NCBI GenBank assembly: GCA_947846985.1
Contig: CANTUZ010000001.1
Coordinates: 35,426,727 to 35,490,726 of the forward strand
Source of the DNA: Fratercula arctica
Taxonomy: Eukaryota; Chordata; Aves; Charadriiformes; Alcidae
Direction: 5' to 3'
DNA: 64,000 nt
The first letter of the stretch is position 1. Every line of letters begins with the position of its first letter. Positions 45,569 through 58,605 of this stretch are shown piece after piece. The translations under genes were made by a program, and so were the position numbers. A model generated the notes under the pieces. That model searched no databases. It was given only the letters and a program-made list of their open reading frames with translations, and was not told the DNA's origin.

Positions 45569-48500
45569 TTCCTGTGTTAGTACTGCATTATATTCCTTTC
45601 TGGTTTTAATATCTTTTAAAGATCCTGCAGCTGCTGCTTATATTCATGTTACTGCATAGTGACCCTGTTCTGCTGATAACAAGGAATCTCTGATTTTCCT
45701 CCTACAAAAACATTTAATAGATTTTTACTTTATACTCACTTGAAAAGTTTTACCCCTGACTTCCATATGCCTGTGATCAAACTCTAAGTTGGCTTTGCCA
45801 TAGGATTTTTAGAGTCATCTCAACGTTTTTCTTTCATCTGGGACATTTGCATGTATGGGTTAGTTATTATGTGTAGATTGACTTCAGACAAGAATTCATA
45901 GTGCAGTACATGAGTGTGGATCTAGTCATGTTTCTAACTTGAAATATCTCCACTGCTAAATAAGAGAGAAAAAGAAACTGATTCCTGGCCCTGGAGAAAA
46001 ATGGAACTGACTGTTTTATGTCCTTGGTTCTTAAGACTAGCCCCTTTAACGCTGACTTGTCTTAGAGGAATCTATGTGGAGTACTCCAAAACAGAGTCAG
46101 AGAGTAAGTTATCGGCTTGCTCCCTTGCTCTCATTCATTTAGTAACGTAAACATGCCCTTTAAGACTCCCTTTGCTACTGTAACCAAGAAGGAAGCACAC
46201 TACCCAGCAGAAAATCTGTCTTGCTCTGCTTGCTGGTCCTCACTGAAGGCTCTCAGTCCATTCTGGATAAACTTCCAACACCTGTGTTTGAGAAGAGAGC
46301 TTTGGAGGACATTTACAAGTGCTGAGAGTCGGTTTGGATCTGGGGTTTTCAAATCCCTTTAGACAACTCTTGCCCTTTGAGCTGGTTTAACAGTGACAGC
46401 ATCTAGTAGAGAATCTTATGCTGAAATACTCAAGCCAATAAAGGGATTGCTCAGTTCTTTATGTATCAGAGGGTCACACTATACCCGCTATGCAGAACTC
46501 CACCAGAGAAGGCCCAATTTTCTCACAAATACAGGATGATGAGTTCTGAAGGACCACACCCTTAATTATCCATCTTTTGAGACTTGATGTTTCTTTGTGG
46601 TTTTTGTTTTTCTTCTAAATGTTTTTTTTTTTTACTTAGAAGGCTACACTACCCTCTTCTGTTTCATCTTCATCTGCTTTAAACAGCCTCAGTTTAATTT
46701 CCCACTGTGCTTCAGTTTAGTTCAAAGTGCCTCCTACATGTTTTAAATTTGTTTACATTCTTGTATATGCATAAGAGAGGCATGAAGATTACTTATGAAT
46801 TTCCTTTAATTTATTCACAGAGGTAAATTTCTACAAAGATCATTATATTATCCTGAATATTTTACATTATGTTTACATTCATGTCTCTGTATATTTGTAC
46901 ATATTTCTCCCTTTCGTGGTCTTAACGTTTATATTTTTTTAAGACTAAATGTATATTTAAAATATTTTTTTCAAACTGTTCTCTGCAAGTTGGAAAATTG
47001 TCTTGAAAATAATGTGATCATTCTTCTTGAAGCTAAATTTTGTTATATATGTTGAAGCAATCCTTACCTTTGCATAAGATTTTAATCTACCTGAAACAAA
47101 TTTGCCATTATGTTGAATCAAATGACATCTGGTGATTAAAAGATGTAGATGTGCATAAAACGTTTTCACTCTCAGTTGAAAAGCTCAAACAAAAGCCTCA
47201 TGGGAAGTCATCCTTAAAAGTTAAATAATCTATACTAGAGAAAATATATATCTTTTGAACACCTTGTGAACAATGTGAAAATAGCTTAATATGCCTTGTG
47301 ATAAATGTGTGTTCAGTTGTACGAAGCAGCTGGCTGCTACAATTTGTTTTGCAAATGTTTCTACTAAGCCTTTCATTGTAAAGAGACAAAGGCAGAGGCT
47401 CACTTTTTATTAAGTCTTAAAATAATTGGATGATGTAATAGAAACGTTGTAAAACGTCCTCTTAAATTAACAGTTTCAGCAGTCATAGTTCCTTCCGTAT
47501 TTAGGGAAACTGAAAAACACATACAGTATGTTTCTGAAATAAGTTTTTATCCAGCGCAAATACGAGCAGTGGTAATCAAAAAGAGCTGGATTTGTTTCAC
47601 CAGCATCTAATAGATTTCCAATTTAAGCATTATTTTACTCTCATATCAATTGCCCAACATATTAAGTACTTTTTATCATAAAATCAATATGATATTCTAA
47701 AAATTGCATTTTATTAGTCTACAAAGTTACTTCAATGTTTCAGCACTATTTAACAATCAGCCATTTAGCACTTTAATTTGAAATCGATCATTAAAGATTA
47801 ATTTTGTCTCGCTAAAAATATTTGTAAACATTATCCTCACTTTTCTTGTGTCTTCATTAGTACCTTGTCATCTTGTACCCTATTAGAGTCACTCTAAGGT
47901 CTCAGCAACAGTACTTTCATTAGACTCCCCATCATTAGATGTTCCTCTCCCCAAGTGAACCATCAGGTAACAACTGAGGTAACTGATCGCACTAAAATGA
48001 ATCATTGATTCAAAATTACATGGAATGAAGAGTCACAGACACTGTGAACTATTTCTCTCCCCTGCAACCAGGGTAAATGGTCAGTGCTCAACCACATAAT
48101 TGAGATAAATTTTCATTTGAGATAATCACTGGTAAACCTATCAATAACATTTGCTAGTAAATAGATGTAGGCAAATTTTGCAAATAATTTTCTGCTAATA
48201 TCCCATTTCAGACTGTTCAATGTGTATAGTCTGGTTGAAGGAAAAGTATCTTTTTTGTTTGACTTGTACAGTATCTGGTGTAAGCAAGCTCTGCATCCAC
48301 CATTGTTCAAACCAGTTGTTCCATGAGCAGAGGACCAATGAAGCCTGGTTCCCTGAGGATCTGCATCCTGTCTCCCTAAAGATTTTTACTCCACTATTGA
48401 CAGGTCCTTTGTTAGTACCTTTGAGAGAAAACTTACTGCAGTCTCCTCAGTCTTCCTCAGCTGCACCAAGCCCACAATGCTTTCCTCTCCATTTCATGTC

Positions 48501-50424
48501 TCTAGCATGCATTACAATAACACTAGTTCTTTTCATACGAGGGCTCATAAGCCCTCAAACAGTGTCCTTAAGTTTCTTTTTGTGTTTGCTGCTAGCTGGG
48601 CAAACGAAAGCACACTCTACATCTGGCTAAGAGCTATGGCTGTTGTGCTGGCTAGCGAATAGCACAGCTGGTCAATTCCCAGCTGTCCCTTAGGGAAGAT
48701 ATTAATATATCTGCTATCCTTTACCCACGTCCTGATTTTCCTCAAAATTCATGGAAACATAATCTCTTTCAGATCTCTACTCCTTTGTGAAATTTGCTTG
48801 GAAATTCCCAATGACATCAAATGTTTTTTGTACTAGTTTCCTGAGGAGAATTGCTTAAGAATAAATATTTCTAATAGATCTGTTTACCAGCATGGCAGTT
48901 CATGTAAACAGTTTATTTTCCATGTAACAAAATGGAAAGGACCGTGTCTTGGTCCACAGGACATTAAGTTTAGACCCTCACATAGGAAGGTTCTTTTTAT
49001 GGTTCAAATAGAGCGTGTGTGAGCCATGTAATAACACTGTATGGAGGTGACATTGGCACCCCTTGAGCACAAGCCAGACATTTTTTCTAATGCCTTGATA
49101 ATAATGGGAAGAAAACCTACATGTGCACTCGGATGTGCTGTGACCCCACATGCAAGAAAGGTCATGATGTACACAAACTCCTCTCTATTACTTGCCACAA
49201 TAAAGAAACCTGAGATCATAGCCTGCAAATGAGGTATCACAGCCCCATGGGCCAGGCTCCCAGTCAGGAGTCTCTGGAGACCAGGACATCTGATACCAAT
49301 ATCAGTGAATACCAATTGTCTGGGATAGACAATTATTGCCATGAAAGAGAGGAGGGAAACAGGTCTCAGAAGGATGTAATACAGGATAATAAATGAGCCT
49401 TCTCTTTTCTTCAGCTCATGTTAATTTCCTCTGTCCTCGTAAGTCTCTTTAAAAAATAGCAAACAAAACACGTCACTCACTGCATTTTTTCCTACTCAGT
49501 TGACACCTTAATTCAAAAACAAATCCCTTAAATTCTACAGATTCAATTATCCAGAGTTAGCATAGCCTGAAAAAGGCTTATTTTGAAAATGATTACACCC
49601 ATGCTATGATGACTACAAAACACTTTGTAATGGTTAAACAGCTGGAGGGAAATCCTGAGTCTGCAGAAGTTAATGAGAGCTTTTGCACAGACTTCAATGA
49701 GGTCAAAATTTTACCCCCAGCACGTCGTGATCTTTGCTTCTCACATTCTTCATAACCATCCCATTGTGACCTGGCTCCCTTTTTCTCTTTGTTATCTCTC
49801 ATTTCTTATATTTTGGTCTGATTAAAGGACTGTTACGGAGAAGCACCATGTTCAGAACACTTTGCCTTGATCTCTGATTTCAGGGGTTATATAAAGCTGC
49901 AATACCAATATGTAAGATTTAATATGTATCTACGTATTAAATATCTATTTGTTCAATATGATTGTCTATTTAATATTTTTAAATATGCACTTTTGAAGAT
50001 ACTTGGGAGATATATTTAGCCTAGGCAAAATGAAAAACAATGATCTTCTGAACAGTGACATTGACTTTGCTAAAATGAGACCATAGTTAATGTAAGTGAA
50101 GGAAGAAAAAAGTGTGGTTGCTTATTGCTTTATGGTTTATACCCTTCTCACATATTTCTTACACTGTTCTCTTTCTTGTGGAAACTCTCGTGGATGTATA
50201 GCTCACCATTAACATTTCATCAATTAAACAAATGGACAAAGACTGGACTGTAGCCTATGAACCACAGCATTACATGAGGAGTGTAATAGCTAAGTCTCCC
50301 CACATGCAACAATAGCTGATTTAGTCTTTTAATTCTTTTTTTTTTTTTTTTTTTTTCATCAGAGGTGACAATATCTCTTACAATGGAGGCTGCTTTCAAA
50401 TAAACAACCCTCTCTAAGAATGTA
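45569..50424. other. Gene-free interval
   Basis: No supported gene. 47160-47820 is AT-rich but of high complexity, without simple repeats, and contains several homeodomain-like TAATTT/ATTAAA words; it could be a conserved non-coding element. A minus-strand frame of 112 codons at 49004-49342 has no recognisable domain. At about 49660-49730, 'gacttcaatgaggtcaaaa' resembles words found in old sauropsid interspersed repeats. A T21 tract (50336-50356) precedes the next CR1. Confidence 0.5.
50336..50356. repeat. Poly(T) tract, 21 bp
   Basis: Uninterrupted T-run about 70 bp upstream of a plus-strand CR1. Confidence 0.95.
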
Positions 50425-50818
50425 CTCTGATGCTGAGAGAGTTGGAACTGTTCAGCCTGGAGAATAGAAGGCTCCAGGAAGACCTTATGGCGGCTTTTCA
50501 GTACCTAAAGGCGGCCTAACAGGAAAGATGGGGAAGGACTCTTTGTCAGAGAGTGTAGTGGTAGGAAGAGGGGTAACAATTCTAAACTGAAAGAGGGGAG
50601 ATTTAGATTAGATATTGGTAAGAAATTCTTTACTGTGAGGGTGGTGAGACACTGTAGAAGTTGTGGATGCCCCATCCCTGGAAGTGTTCAAAGCCAGGCT
50701 GGATGGGACTTTGAGCAGCCTGGTCTAGTGGGAGGTGTCCCTGCCCATGGCAGGGGGGTTGGAACTAGATGATCTTCAAGGTCCTTTCCAACTCTAACCA
50801 TTCTGTGATTCTATGAAT
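50425..50818 (+). mobile_element. CR1 LINE 3' fragment
   Basis: Plus-strand 5'-truncated CR1 covering about the last 110 codons of ORF2 and the 3' [17 protein letters not shown] codons (~50440-50480), the FRLDIGKKFFTVRVVRH block (~50605-50660), a short deletion in the N-R-PREVV block near 50660, and SLEVFKARLDGT (~50675-50715). The 3' hairpin 'gggttggaac...tttccaactc' (~50757-50796) and octamers 'attctgtgattctatgaat' end the element at 50818. Confidence 0.93.
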
Positions 50819-53150
50819 CTACGCATGCACAGTTCTGCCTCACACTGTGATAAAGACTGTGTAGATGGCAGACTGCTGTCCCCAGTTGCAGAGCAGCACT
50901 GGGACATCCATTTCTGTGTGACGCAAAATGCCAAGTGGAGCTGGGTCAGTAAATTGCAAAGCAAGCTTATTAGATGTTAGTGGGACATATATGCACAACA
51001 ATAATGATCTACTGACATTGGTAAGTGCTATGATCTTGCCCTCCACTATTTGCTACAGAGTCCTCCTTCTTTCTGGTGGGCATGGGAGGGGAAGAGTAGT
51101 GAAAATCTTCATCTTTCCCTCATAGAATAATGTTGTTCGTGTCCTTTCCTGGCTTCATACATAAGGGAGAAAAGCTTCCTGTTCTCTGTTACATGGAAAC
51201 AAGTGGCCTGCGCACAGTACAATACTGGGTAAAAGTGGTTAAAACTTACATTGGGATTTCCATTTTAAAATAACATAAACGTATAGTTTGATATGGATAC
51301 TGCAAAAAATTCTGCAACTTTTACAACACCTGCAGGCATGAGGATAAATCATGTCGGTGATTGAAAAGTTTTCTGCTTGCATCTTATTCCTGTAAAGCTA
51401 GCAACTTGTTCTTCCTTTTTTCCCCCTGTAATAAATTTGTCTCTTGATTTTCTGTGTCACCTGTTAACTAGTAAAGAAAAGTGCTGAGAAGGTGTCTGAT
51501 TTCTTTGCCTACATGTATGCAGTGCCATCTTCCTAAATGTCGCTATGCTCCAATTCTCTTTTTTGACATCCATATTGCTGAACCCTCATGAGTGAGGCCA
51601 TTAGCCCTCACCATCTGTTCTCACTTTAGAGGAGGGAAAACTGACGTGCTCTTCCACTGAATTTTTTCAGGTGAGGCTGGATTTTATTTGGGGGTTGGTT
51701 TTTTTGTTGTCTTTCAAAGGATTGTATGATGCTTTTGTTAAGTGACAGTTAAACACTAACAATAATAATGAAATCTCAACAAGGCAACTATGTTCATTTT
51801 GGTACTATCAGGATAATGAAGAGCTGTGATTGACAGAGGTCATATGAAAACAAAACAAAACAAAAACAAGTTAAACATTTTTGAAAGAGGGAAAGAAACT
51901 GTAAGCTAAGTGTTAAGGGAGTGGCAGGAGAGGAGCAACAATCATTCAAAGCTCCCATTGTTATTAATACAGACTACACTTGCAACACTGTAATGACTGC
52001 CTGTAAGCGAGTCACCCGTATCACCAGACCACCACTTGCTTTTAAATTCAGATGGTTCCTCTGAAAGTGACTTTTTTTTTTTTTTTTTTTTTTTAGAAGA
52101 GAAGATCAAGTTTTGAATTATGTTTATCTCCCTTTCTCATCCAACTTTCATCCAAAGTAAATTTGGTTGTGGATAACCTGTGTGTACAACAGGGCCAGGA
52201 AACTGTATCTGAAACTGTGCATCAATCACCGAGTATAATCAGAGCATTGATAGCCATCTGCATTTAAACAAACTAAAAATAGAAGGTATATAATACTATT
52301 AGAATATTTTGATGAATAACTTCTGCACAATGTTTTATTCAATAGATTTCAGATGGGCATAACCTTCCTACACCTACATAATGCAATACTGTTAGCATAT
52401 TCATTACTGTGTTCAGCTCCCTTCATTCACTCTGTGATGCAAATTTTCGGATTGCTCTGCATACTGGGATAAGAGAAGTTTGAACACAATGATCCTGCAA
52501 ACCCTTGCATTTTCTCATTTCTCTTAAACTATCTGACTTTGTTTCTGACTCCTGCTGAATGTTTTCTATATTCCAATCTCATATGTCTAATATACTCCTA
52601 ATTGAAGACTATTATTCTACACATCTATATTTCATTGCCCTAGACTTTCTTCTTGTCTTAGATAAGAGCAAGTCAGTAATGACTGGACTTATTTTTGTTT
52701 TACATCCACTGAAAATTTCAAAATGAGTCTTTCTTATGTGCTCATGGCTTTACCACTACACTGAAACAGAGTACTAAAGGTCTTCCCAGTCTTTTTGTTC
52801 AATTGTAGTAGATGGCACGTAATTTCTTAGGACAAACTTAGTCACTCCATGGATTCAAATATTTTACAAAAGAGAATATATTTTTAATAGCTATCTCAGT
52901 AAAGTTACCAAAAGAAAATCACAGTTGAAATTGATGTCCATTACCATAAATAATAGATCATTGGTTTCCTTTGTGGTTAATAATGGAAGCCAAGTACATA
53001 ATCATGAGATTAATACTGAATCATGATGGGAAGCAAAATTACCATTTACAGTAATAATCAGCTCCCATCATGACATAACAACAAACTAAAAAGTAATTGA
53101 ACAGGATTATTAGCAAGATCATGCTAATATTAATCAACCACTTTTATTGA
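50819..53150. other. Unassigned AT-rich DNA
   Basis: No gene or recognisable interspersed repeat. It contains T23 at 52072-52094 and an A-rich CA patch at 51848-51870. Confidence 0.6.
52072..52094. repeat. Poly(T) tract, 23 bp
   Basis: Uninterrupted T-run. Confidence 0.95.
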
Positions 53151-53180
53151 TTGAAGAAAAGCAGTATAATCCTTGACAGT

Positions 53181-53267
53181 TTTGTTATTCAGTTGACCAC
53201 TTCATATGATGTTCATATGATGTTTTATGACCACTTCATATTTTGTTATTCAGTTGATCACTTCATA
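53181..53267 (+). repeat. Direct repeats at the 5' junction of a CR1
   Basis: A 26-base word at 53181-53206 (TTTGTTATTCAGTTGACCAC then TTCATA) recurs at 53242-53267 with one mismatch, 61 bp downstream. Its core GACCACTTCATA occurs a third time at 53229-53240. The last copy ends exactly where CR1 similarity begins. This looks like a local templated duplication at the 5' end of the insertion. Confidence 0.85.
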
Positions 53268-54283
53268 AGAGTGGTGGTCAATGGATTTAAATCCAGCTGG
53301 CGGCTGGTCACAAGTGGTGTCCCTCAGGGTTCAGTGTTGGGACCATTTCTGTTTAACATCTTTATTGATGACCTTGATAAGGACATAGAGTGTATCATCA
53401 GCAAGTTTGCAGATGACATGAAGCTAAGCAGGAGCATTGATCTACATGAGGATAGGGAAGCTCTACAGAGAGACTTGGATAGATTGGACCAATGGGCCAA
53501 TGCTAATGGAATGTGCTTCAACAAGGCCAAGTGCCGGGTCCTGCACTTGGTCCACAACAACCCCATGCATCGCTACAGGCTTGGGGAAGTGTGGCTGGAG
53601 AGCTGCCTGGCAGAAAAGGACCTGGGGGTTCTAATTGACAAGTGGCTGAGCATGAGCCAGCAGTGTGCCCAGGTGGCCTAGAAAGCCAATGGCATCCTGG
53701 CTTGTATTAGAAATAGCATGACCAGCAGAAGTAGGGGGGGACTACTCAGCACTGGTGAAGCCACACCTTGAGTATTGTGTCCAGTTCTGGCACCTCAATA
53801 TGAGAGAGATATCGAGGTGCTGGAGCGAGTGCAGAGGAGGGCAACGAAGCTGGGGAAGGGCCTGCAGAATAAATATGATGAGGAGTGATTGAAGGAGCTG
53901 GGACTGTTTAGTTTGAGGAAGAGGAGGCTGAGGGGAGACCTCATCACTCTCTACAACTACTTGAAAGGACATTGTAGAGAGGTTGGTGCTGGTCTCTTCT
54001 CACAGGTAATTAGCAATAGAACAAGAGGGAATGAGTTCAAGCTGCAGCAGGGTAGGTTTAGGCTGGACATTAGGAAAAAATTCTTCACAGAAAGAGTGGT
54101 GAGACACTGGAATAGGCTGCCCAGGGAGGTGATGGAGTCACCATCCCTGAATGTGTTAAGACTCGTTTAGATGTGGTGTTAGGGGATATGGTGTAAGGGA
54201 GAACTTTGTAGAGTGGAGTTGATGGTTGGACTTGAAGTTCCCAAGGGTCTCTTCCAATCATGTGCAGGAGATTACAGTGATTC
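53265..54283 (+). mobile_element. CR1 LINE, RT motif B to 3' end
   Basis: Plus-strand 5'-truncated CR1 corresponding to about ORF2 residue 659 onward. The [36 protein letters not shown] block (53268-53375) and SKFADDMKL (53398-53425) are intact. The frame runs to a TAG at 53679, where the intact copy has the AKKAN block. A short deletion near 53737-53742 ('agtaggggggga' to 'ctactcagcactgg') shifts the frame. The C-terminal blocks continue (53889-54160: [20 protein letters not shown] ... [12 protein letters not shown]). The tail is poor: a damaged hairpin and a single 'gtgattct' at about 54276-54283. It is non-functional, but the RT fragment is well preserved. Confidence 0.93.
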
Positions 54284-55199
54284 TTTAGACTGTTATGATC
54301 ACTTTTGTAAGTTGATTTACTTAACATAGGAATCCTGTACGGTGTTCCATTCTTAAAGCAAATGCATACTCCAAATACATATCTTTTTTTTTCTTGCAGA
54401 AATTCTAGGCCTATCTTATTAGAAATGGCTAAGATATATTATTCTCCAGATTGAAACATGCATTTTAGAGTCTACCAGTAGACAGAATTCCTGTTAGTTT
54501 ACTGTCACCATGTGAAAAGAATGTGATAATTCAGTATAGCAAGTATATCGCAGCTCAAGAAATGCTAAGGATTTCATCCATGGTTGAGAGTAAGGGGGAT
54601 GTCCTAAAAGATGACTCAAATTAAGCAGCTCTCAGAAGAGGATCAAATAGGTGTCACACTTAGCTCTCTGCTCCAAATCTTAATTGCTTGATTAATGATA
54701 ATGTCCAAAGTCCTTGACCCATAAACAGTATTTTGTATTTGGTGGTGTACCACCATACACTCAGATTTCTACCCTGAAGAGATACAGATTTTTCTTAAGT
54801 TTTTGGGTGTATTGCCTCTAATTTTAAAAATGCTGCCATTGTGTTTTGGACATACAACAGGATGCTATGAGTTCTTGGCACAAGCAAATAAAATAAGAAA
54901 GTAGGAAACAGAATCATTTTAAATTAGAAAATTTGGAATGATACTCAATAGTCCTTCTGCCATTTATTTAGTATTGCTTGGCCAGCACAGTACTGAGAAC
55001 AGTAGAAGTGAGTTAATCTCTGAGGAGAGGAAGGCAGGAGCTCTGTAGGTTTGATTCACAGTAATGTTTCTTTTATTTTCAAATGGTAGAGCAAAAAAGG
55101 ATGTCAGTGAAGTGGGAAAACAAGGGAGTGTGTCTTTGTTAATTGCAATTCCCCCAATTCCTTTATGAAGGCTGGTTGAAGGTGTTGGGTAGCAGTTCT
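54284..55199. other. Unassigned AT-rich DNA
   Basis: No gene or recognisable repeat. Possibly includes the true 5' end of the LTR that follows. Confidence 0.5.
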
Positions 55200-56168
55200 C
55201 ACCTGGGATGGGAACTCTGTGACAGTCAGACTACCAGATGAAAAGAATTCTGTCAGACTGGGTCATAACAGGTAACCACTGGGAAATTAAATGTGTTGGG
55301 CTACTGACCTACCAGCTGAAAGACACCATAGGACCCCTATACTGGCTGTCCACAGCAAGGTTTTGGTGATGGAGTGGGGGTGCTGGAGGAGCAGGCTCTG
55401 TGAGGAGGCCGGGGCTGCCCTGTGGCAGAAACAGATGATTTCAGCTAGTTCCAACAGACCCACCGCAGGGCACGGCTGCACTCAGCCAAGGAGGTAGCGC
55501 CTTGGGGAATATGTATTTAAAAAAGGACAGAAAATACTGGATGCAGAGTGGAGCATGGAACAATAGAGAGTGAGAAAAAACAGTGGGAACACCAAGATGA
55601 GAGAAGAAGGAGGCGGAGGAGGTGCTCCATGCACCAGAGCAGAGATTTCCCTGCAGCCCCAGGAGGAGACCGCGCTGGACCAGATTTTTCCTGCCAGGAA
55701 CTGCATGGAAAGCCCATATCAGAGCAGATTTTTTTCCTGAAGGAAACTGCAGAAGGAAACTGTGGGAACAAGCCATGCCAGAGCAGAGGAAAGTGCAAGG
55801 AGGACGGAGCAGCAGAGACACATCTATGTACTGACCATAACCTCCTACCATCCCTCTTGTACTGCTTGGTGGGGGCAGGGTAGAGGAGGTGAGAGTGAAG
55901 GAGTTGAGTCTGGGAAAGGGGTGATGAAAGGTGTTGCTTTAAGTTTTGTCTTTTTGTGTCACACTACCCAAATCTACTTTAGTTGGCAATAAATTAAACT
56001 AATTTTCCCCAAATTGAGTCTATTTTGCCCCGATGGTAAATGGTAAGTGATCTGTCTTTACCTTGACCCACAGGCTTTTAATCCTATTTTTTTTTCCCTG
56101 TCCTCTTGAGGTGAGTGAGAGAGTGGCTGCATGGGATTTTGGCTCTTAGCCAAAGCTAACCCACCACA
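55200..56168 (+). mobile_element. Solo LTR of a second avian ERV type
   Basis: A GC-richer segment with a U3-like part (55200-55900) made of loosely repeated modules ('ccctgcag', 'ccgcgctggacc', 'ccagagcagag'). A T-rich part and the polyadenylation signal AATAAA (55988-55993) follow, then a U5-like end finishing ACCCACCACA at 56168. The stretch from the AATAAA to the ACCCACCACA end matches my memory of a frequent avian LTR. The 5' terminus and a target duplication could not be fixed, so the left border is approximate. Short open frames inside (such as 55548-55883) are by-products of the GC-rich modules and not genes. No gag/pol/env lies beside it. Confidence 0.7.
55988..55993 (+). terminator. 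Polyadenylation signal of the LTR
   Basis: AATAAA about 175 bp before the LTR 3' end, followed by the U5-like segment. This fits the R/U5 polyadenylation site of a retroviral LTR. Confidence 0.6.
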
Positions 56169-57655
56169 AAGCCCCACCTACAATACATGGAACAGAGGTA
56201 TGCAAAAGAAGCAGAACTTCTTTCTTCTTTTGCAAAATATGACTTCTTTTTAGCAACAGAATTGCAAACTAAAATCTCTCATGGTTTTCTTACAATTTTC
56301 TCTAATTTATTTTTAAGCTGGTGTGTGTCGGTATGTATGGCAGAGCACGGGCAGACACAGGAAATTTTAAGTGGGAATATAGGGTATGCATTTGCAATTT
56401 TAGAAACTGCTTATTCTTCCTACAGAATCATAGGTGAAATATGAGGGAAAGTATAAGTGGCAAAAACTGAAAATATGCAAGTTTTACTGTGAGTGAAAAT
56501 GTTTTTTCCAAAGATTTCTTGTGTATTTATATAAGCAAAGTGTTTTCCTTGCTTTGAACAGAATCATTAATAGATTCTATTATTATTTTCACATTCCAGA
56601 GAATCTGAAATCTGTACCAAAAGGGCAAGCAGTAGACTCATTCTCAGTAAAGAGCTGTTGACTTTAACAATAAAGAAATGAACTGGAGAACTGTGCCATC
56701 ATGTAGAGTATGGACCTCAATTCAGCCTAACACAAGCAAATCCTTGGGAAAGGTTACGTTGTACCTCGGGTAATGTCAAATGGAAATCACTTTCTACTTC
56801 TGGTTAAGAAGTTTTGGTAATAAAAGCATTGAGGAGCCTATGTCTACAACAGAGCCAAGAGCATGACTTGCAGTGTTGCAGAGTGACGTACAACAGTATA
56901 GTCCGGAATTCCTTTTGTATGTACTTGAGTATGGGATTACTACGTAAGAGAAGCAAGTTGTGTACCTGTAGTGCAGATAAGCATGCAACTCCACAATATT
57001 GGGCTTATGGTAATCACAAGATTGTCTTAAACTCTCTTCTCAATAAAAATGCACATGAAAAACATTGAGCTCCTTCTTAAGAGAGCAAAAATGTGCATTA
57101 ATCTGCCTTACATAATTAATACTAGTGACAATGTTACAATTACGTATTTTGCCAGCAGGCCTCAGCTTTTCCACACCATGAATGGACCAGATCATAAAAA
57201 AAGAAGAAAAGAAAGAAAAAATCCTTACTGGACAGATTTTCTAGAAATTAAGATGGAACACAACATGAAGGACTGGTACACCTTATCCTTCCCTTTCTGC
57301 CCAAACAGTTTCAGACCTGCATTCCATTTTCAACTTAAAAGAAACACATTGAGGCAAGCACATATTCGGGTTGCACCATACACTTAATCACCCAGATGCG
57401 TGGGGTTTGTTTTGTTGTTTTTTTACCTTATAATTCAATCATATTACTAACAATGAGTTATTTCTGTTTCATTCTCAAAGCAATATTCTTCTGTGGGTTA
57501 GGTTTTTAGAAATATAGGTAGATATGTAAAAGAAAGCAGAACTCATATCTCTTTTTACAGCTATATTTAGGTTGCTGTTTGCCATACAGCAACTTCACTG
57601 TTGCATAGATCTGTTTCAACCTCCTTCATTTTGTATAGCAAGTTGAATATAAATA
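56169..57655. other. Unassigned AT-rich DNA
   Basis: No supported gene. Short frames at 56814-57068 and 57049-57387 lack recognisable domains. No simple repeat of note. Confidence 0.6.
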
Positions 57656-58605
57656 TAGAATCATAGAATCATAGAGTAATTTGGATTGGAAGGGACCTTT
57701 ACACCTCCCCTGCAATGATTAGGGACAACTTTAATTAGATCAGGTTGCTCAGAGCCCCCTCCAACCTGACCTTGAATGTTTCCAGGGATAGTGCATCTAC
57801 CACCTCCCTGGAAAACCTGTTCCCATGTTTCACCACCCTCATCATAAAAAATTTCTTCTGTATATCTAGTCTAAATTTCCCTCTTTTACTTTAAAGTCAT
57901 TACCCCTTGTCCTGTGGCAACATATCCTGCTAAAATGTTTGTCTGCATCTTTCCTGTAGGCCCCCTTTAGGTACTGAAAGACCGCAATAAGGTCTTGCCA
58001 GAGCCTTCTCTTCTCTAAGCTGAACAACCCCAGGTCTCTCAGCCTGTCCTCACAGGAGAGGTGCTCCAGCCCTCTAATAATTTTTTTGGCCCTTCACTGG
58101 ACCACTCCAATGGGTCCGTGTCTTTCCTGTGCTGAGGACTCCAGAGCTGGACACAGTACTCCAGGTGGGGTCTCACCAGAGCTGAGTAGAGGGGTAGAAT
58201 CACTTACCTCGACCTGGTGGCCACACTTCTTTTGATGCAGCTCAGGATATGATTGGCTTTCTGGGCTGCAAGTGCACATTGTTGGCTCATGTCCAGCTTT
58301 TCATCCACCAGTGCTCCCAAGTCCTCCTTTGGAGGGCTACTATCAATCCCTTCATCCCCCAGCCTGTATTGATACAGGGGGTTGAACTGACCCATGTTCA
58401 AGACCCTGCACCTGGCCCTGTTAAATCTCATGATGTTCACATGGACTCACTTCTCAAACCTGTCCAGGTCCCTCTGGATGGCATCCTGTCCTTCAGGCAT
58501 GTCAACCACACCACTCAGCTTGGTGTCATCCGCAAACTTTCTGAGGGTGCATTCGATTGCACTATGTCATTGATGAAGATATTGAACAGCACTGGTCCCA
58601 ATATA
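57656..58605 (-). mobile_element. CR1 LINE, RT core to 3' end
   Basis: Minus-strand 5'-truncated CR1. Reversed octamers 'atagaatcatagaatcatag' start at 57656. Reading inland are the damaged hairpin, the reversed HGNRFSREVVDALSLETFK-like block (~57770-57830), RLREGFW-YLI region (~57950-58000), [16 protein letters not shown] (~58130-58185), [24 protein letters not shown] (58204-58275), [25 protein letters not shown] (~58350-58435), [29 protein letters not shown] (~58460-58550) and FNIFIND (~58570-58590). This covers about ORF2 residue 683 to the end. One frameshift and several stops are present. Confidence 0.93.

Noticed and set aside
49004..49342. Minus-strand open frame of 112 codons with hydrophobic stretches, considered as a receptor or transporter pseudogene
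   Set aside because: No family motif could be matched and no further exons lie nearby.
53151..53681. A 176-codon plus-strand frame as a separate gene
   Set aside because: The first ~38 codons are flanking DNA; the rest is the RT portion of the 5'-truncated CR1.
55548..55883. Arg/Glu-rich frames in the GC-rich segment
   Set aside because: They lie inside the U3 of an LTR and reflect its GC-rich modules.
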